DNA of 7,676 nucleotides, taken from Bacteroidota bacterium (lineage in GTDB: Bacteria > Bacteroidota > Bacteroidia > Bacteroidales > VadinHA17). The stretch lies in assembly GCA_006227095.1 (NCBI GenBank), contig SBFZ01000323.1, positions 1-7,676 of the forward strand, read 5' to 3'. This document shows, piece by piece, positions 6,279 through 7,676 of this stretch (position 1 is its first letter; each line of letters opens with the position of its first letter). The position numbers were made by a program, and so were the translations under genes. The notes below the pieces were generated by a model. It had not been told where the DNA came from. It saw only the letters and a program-made list of their open reading frames with translations, and did not search any database.

Positions 6279-6333
6279 TGTTTCTGTCAGAGCCGGTTTT
6301 CAGCAATCAGCCGCGGCTCATACAATCTGCCAG

Positions 6334-6864
6334 TCACCCCTTTCTTCCCTTTATTCTCAGTATTGTCAGCACACCCATTACCGCAGTAACCAGAACGGTT
6401 GCCTCGCCGAGGGTATCATATCCCCTGAAGTCAAAGACCACGCCGGTGACCAGGTTGACGCTGCCGGTTCTCTCAACCGCGCCGTTCATATATGCATCAG
6501 CCATCCTTACTGTATGATCTCCGAGGGGGGCCAGGTCAGATGATGCAATCCTCAGGAACCAGAACATGATAAGGAGGATGAATACAGCGGTGCCTGCCGT
6601 GACCCATGCCCGGGAGTCAAACTTCCCGTAGGCTTCCACACGTGAGCTGTCAAGCACCACTGCCACCATGATGATCAGGGTGATTGTCTCAACCACTATC
6701 TGCACGATAGCCAGGTCAGGGGCCCTCAGCAGGAGGAAGCAGATCACAAGGCTGTAGCCGACAATGCCGCCGGCGATCACGGCCGAGAGCAGGTCCCTGG
6801 CATGGATGGCATACAATGCCCCCAGTATCATGAATCCTGTTATTATCGAAATTGCCAGTTCCAT
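6334..6864 (-). CDS. MbhD+MbhE-like membrane protein (MrpA C-terminal domains as a separate gene; DUF4040)
   Basis: This 176-residue membrane protein has about five helices and matches the C-terminal part of MrpA, or MbhD and MbhE fused. The first half (1-80) is the MbhD/DUF4040 region with RAPDLAIVQIVVE (47-59), which places Asp50 and Glu59 in the membrane. The end carries the MrpA/MbhE motif DFRGYDTLGE (145-154) followed by a final helix. The ATG at 6864 is chosen because AAAGGA precedes it and it lies 11 nt after the upstream stop. An ATG 57 nt further upstream would add 19 polar residues overlapping the previous gene. In Mrp/Mbh complexes this region links the large antiporter subunit to the small-subunit bundle and contributes acidic residues to the proposed cation path. 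Encoding it separately from the NuoL-like part is an Mbh-type trait. Confidence 0.9.
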   Translation of the reverse strand: MELAISIITGFMILGALYAIHARDLLSAVIAGGIVGYSLVICFLLLRAPDLAIVQIVVETITLIIMVAVVLDSSRVEAYGKFDSRAWVTAGTAVFILLIMFWFLRIASSDLAPLGDHTVRMADAYMNGAVERTGSVNLVTGVVFDFRGYDTLGEATVLVTAVMGVLTILRIKGRKG

Positions 6865-6875
6865 CGTTCCTTTTG

Positions 6876-7676
6876 TCAGATCATTATCAGCAACATTATT
6901 ATAAGTCCGGCACAGACCCATATCACATATGCCGGGAGTACTCCGGTATGGGCACTTCCAAGCTTTCCGCTGAGCCAGAGAACGCCCTGTTTTGAGATGT
7001 CGTAGATGTCAAAGGCCTTTGCTTCGGCTCTCCTGTAAATCCGGGAGAACAGGCCGAATTCGGTAAATGTCTTGTAGAACTCGGGAGTTGGATAGGATGC
7101 CCCCAGTTTTTCGATCTTTTCTCCTCCTATGAATACATCCCCGGTCCTGAATCGCTTCTTACCCATGGCGAGGTAAATGAGGAATCCGAGAATAATGGAA
7201 ACAAGTACAAGGAGAGAGACCGTTGACGAGCTCCATAACCCGCTGAAGGCAAAGGTCCCCACAACGGGAGTGAAGAGCTTCGGTATCACTGTCCCTGTTG
7301 CAAAGACTCCGAAGAAAATACAGATAACAGCAAGCAGGGCCATTGGCAGCCACATAAGGAACGGGACTTCCCTGATCCCTGCCATGGCGGGATCCTTTCT
7401 GCCAAGAAAGACACCACCAATAAATTTTACGAAGCTGGCCAGGGTGAGAGCTGATCCGAGAACTGCCAGTCCGAGCCATAGTATCCATAGCTGGCTGGCA
7501 ATGCCTGTTCCGGTACCTGATTCGATGATACCCTGGTAAATCATCCATTTTGAGGCGAAGCCGTTGAACGGCGGAACGCCCGAGATAGACATGGCGAATA
7601 CCAGGGCGGAAGCAAATGTGACAGGCATTGCTGCTGACAGACCTCCCAGGTCACTGATGTCATTCCTGCCAGTCTG
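6876..7676 (-). CDS. NuoL/HyfB/MrpA-N-like proton-translocating membrane subunit (C-terminal 266 residues only)
   Basis: The reading frame is open to the window edge, so the N-terminal half, including the catalytic helix-5 Glu and helix-7 Lys, is missing. The visible part begins with a helix ending in SISGVPPFNGFASK (30-43 of the fragment), in which Lys43 corresponds to the conserved lysine of NuoL-family helix 12. About four more helices follow, separated by a soluble segment (DVFIGGEK... PTPEFYKTFTEF) and an amphipathic stretch before the last helix (LPAYVIWVCAGLIIMLL). This tail resembles HyfB/HycC/NuoL C-termini more than MrpD. The protein would be the second ion-channel subunit, filling the MrpA N-terminal place just before the MbhD/E-like gene. 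Whether it is closer to MrpA-N, HyfB or MbhH cannot be settled from this fragment. An internal ATG at 7628 is not a plausible start, because the upstream residues continue the family pattern. Confidence 0.92.
   Translation of the reverse strand, partial: QTGRNDISDLGGLSAAMPVTFASALVFAMSISGVPPFNGFASKWMIYQGIIESGTGTGIASQLWILWLGLAVLGSALTLASFVKFIGGVFLGRKDPAMAGIREVPFLMWLPMALLAVICIFFGVFATGTVIPKLFTPVVGTFAFSGLWSSSTVSLLVLVSIILGFLIYLAMGKKRFRTGDVFIGGEKIEKLGASYPTPEFYKTFTEFGLFSRIYRRAEAKAFDIYDISKQGVLWLSGKLGSAHTGVLPAYVIWVCAGLIIMLLIMI

Noticed and set aside
5929..6543. A 204-codon open frame on the plus strand
   Set aside because: It runs antisense across mrpB and the MbhD/E-like gene. Its translation is polar and Cys/Gln-rich with no recognisable motif, whereas both minus-strand genes have clear family signatures.
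6865..6921. Upstream ATG (6921) giving a 195-residue version of the MbhD/E-like protein
   Set aside because: It would add 19 polar residues overlapping the previous gene. The ATG at 6864 has AAAGGA just upstream and puts the first helix at the N-terminus as in homologues.
7159..7548. A 129-codon minus-strand open frame inside the antiporter gene, and a 120-codon plus-strand one opposite it
   Set aside because: Both overlap the NuoL/HyfB-like coding sequence in other frames and have low-complexity, unconserved-looking translations.
2234..7676. Respiratory complex I (nuo) operon
   Set aside because: NuoK-, NuoL- and NuoI-like proteins are present, but MnhB, MnhE, MnhF, MnhG and a hydrogenase protease are not complex I genes, and the ferredoxin has the HycF-type C-terminal CxxC pair.
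1..7676. CRISPR arrays, tRNA/rRNA genes, insertion sequences, phage or toxin-antitoxin genes
   Set aside because: I saw no regularly spaced repeats, cloverleaf-like structures, transposase motifs or flanking terminal repeats. Nearly all the window is accounted for by the listed genes.

Overview
The window is bacterial and all supported genes lie on the minus strand, so transcription runs from position 7676 towards 1. A Bacteroidetes-like host is my best guess. The grounds are the kduI/gluconate-5-dehydrogenase-type SDR pair, typical of Bacteroidetes uronate loci; the 137-residue four-cysteine protein, which resembles unnamed Bacteroidetes proteins I recall; and a TAnnTTTG-like promoter element in the one sizeable gap of the operon. 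This is inference, not a taxonomic proof.

Positions 7676 to 1368 hold one tightly packed operon that enters the window already in progress. In transcription order it encodes: the C-terminal half of a large NuoL/HyfB/MrpA-like antiporter subunit (7676-6876, cut by the window edge); a small protein combining the MbhD (DUF4040) and MbhE regions, equivalent to the C-terminal part of MrpA (6864-6334); then MrpB, C, D, E, F and G homologues in canonical Mrp order (6234-2851); a HycF-like polyferredoxin with two [4Fe-4S] motifs plus a C-terminal pair of CxxC motifs (2854-2234); a HycI-type [NiFe]-hydrogenase maturation protease (2241-1771, GTG start); and an uncharacterised four-cysteine, zinc-ribbon-like protein (1781-1368). 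Most junctions overlap or are separated by 0-1 nt; the exceptions are an 11-nt spacing after the antiporter gene and a 99-nt gap before mrpB.

Together these genes look like the membrane arm, electron-input subunit and maturation protease of an Mrp-linked group 4 [NiFe] hydrogenase (Mbh-like). The expected chemistry is ferredoxin-dependent H2 evolution, or the reverse, coupled to Na+/H+ transport. The large and small hydrogenase subunits are not in the window and would be expected beyond 7676.

Positions 1208-1367 are intergenic. They contain a weak hairpin at the operon's 3' end, a strong 11-bp inverted repeat and an AT-rich stretch before kduI. Downstream lie kduI (1207-365), encoding the zinc isomerase of unsaturated-uronate catabolism, and the N-terminal 74 codons of a KduD/gluconate-5-dehydrogenase-like SDR (223-1, cut by the window edge). 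The 141-nt spacer between them carries a 19-bp imperfect tandem duplication. This second locus serves breakdown of pectin, alginate or glycosaminoglycan-type uronates and has no obvious mechanistic tie to the hydrogenase operon.
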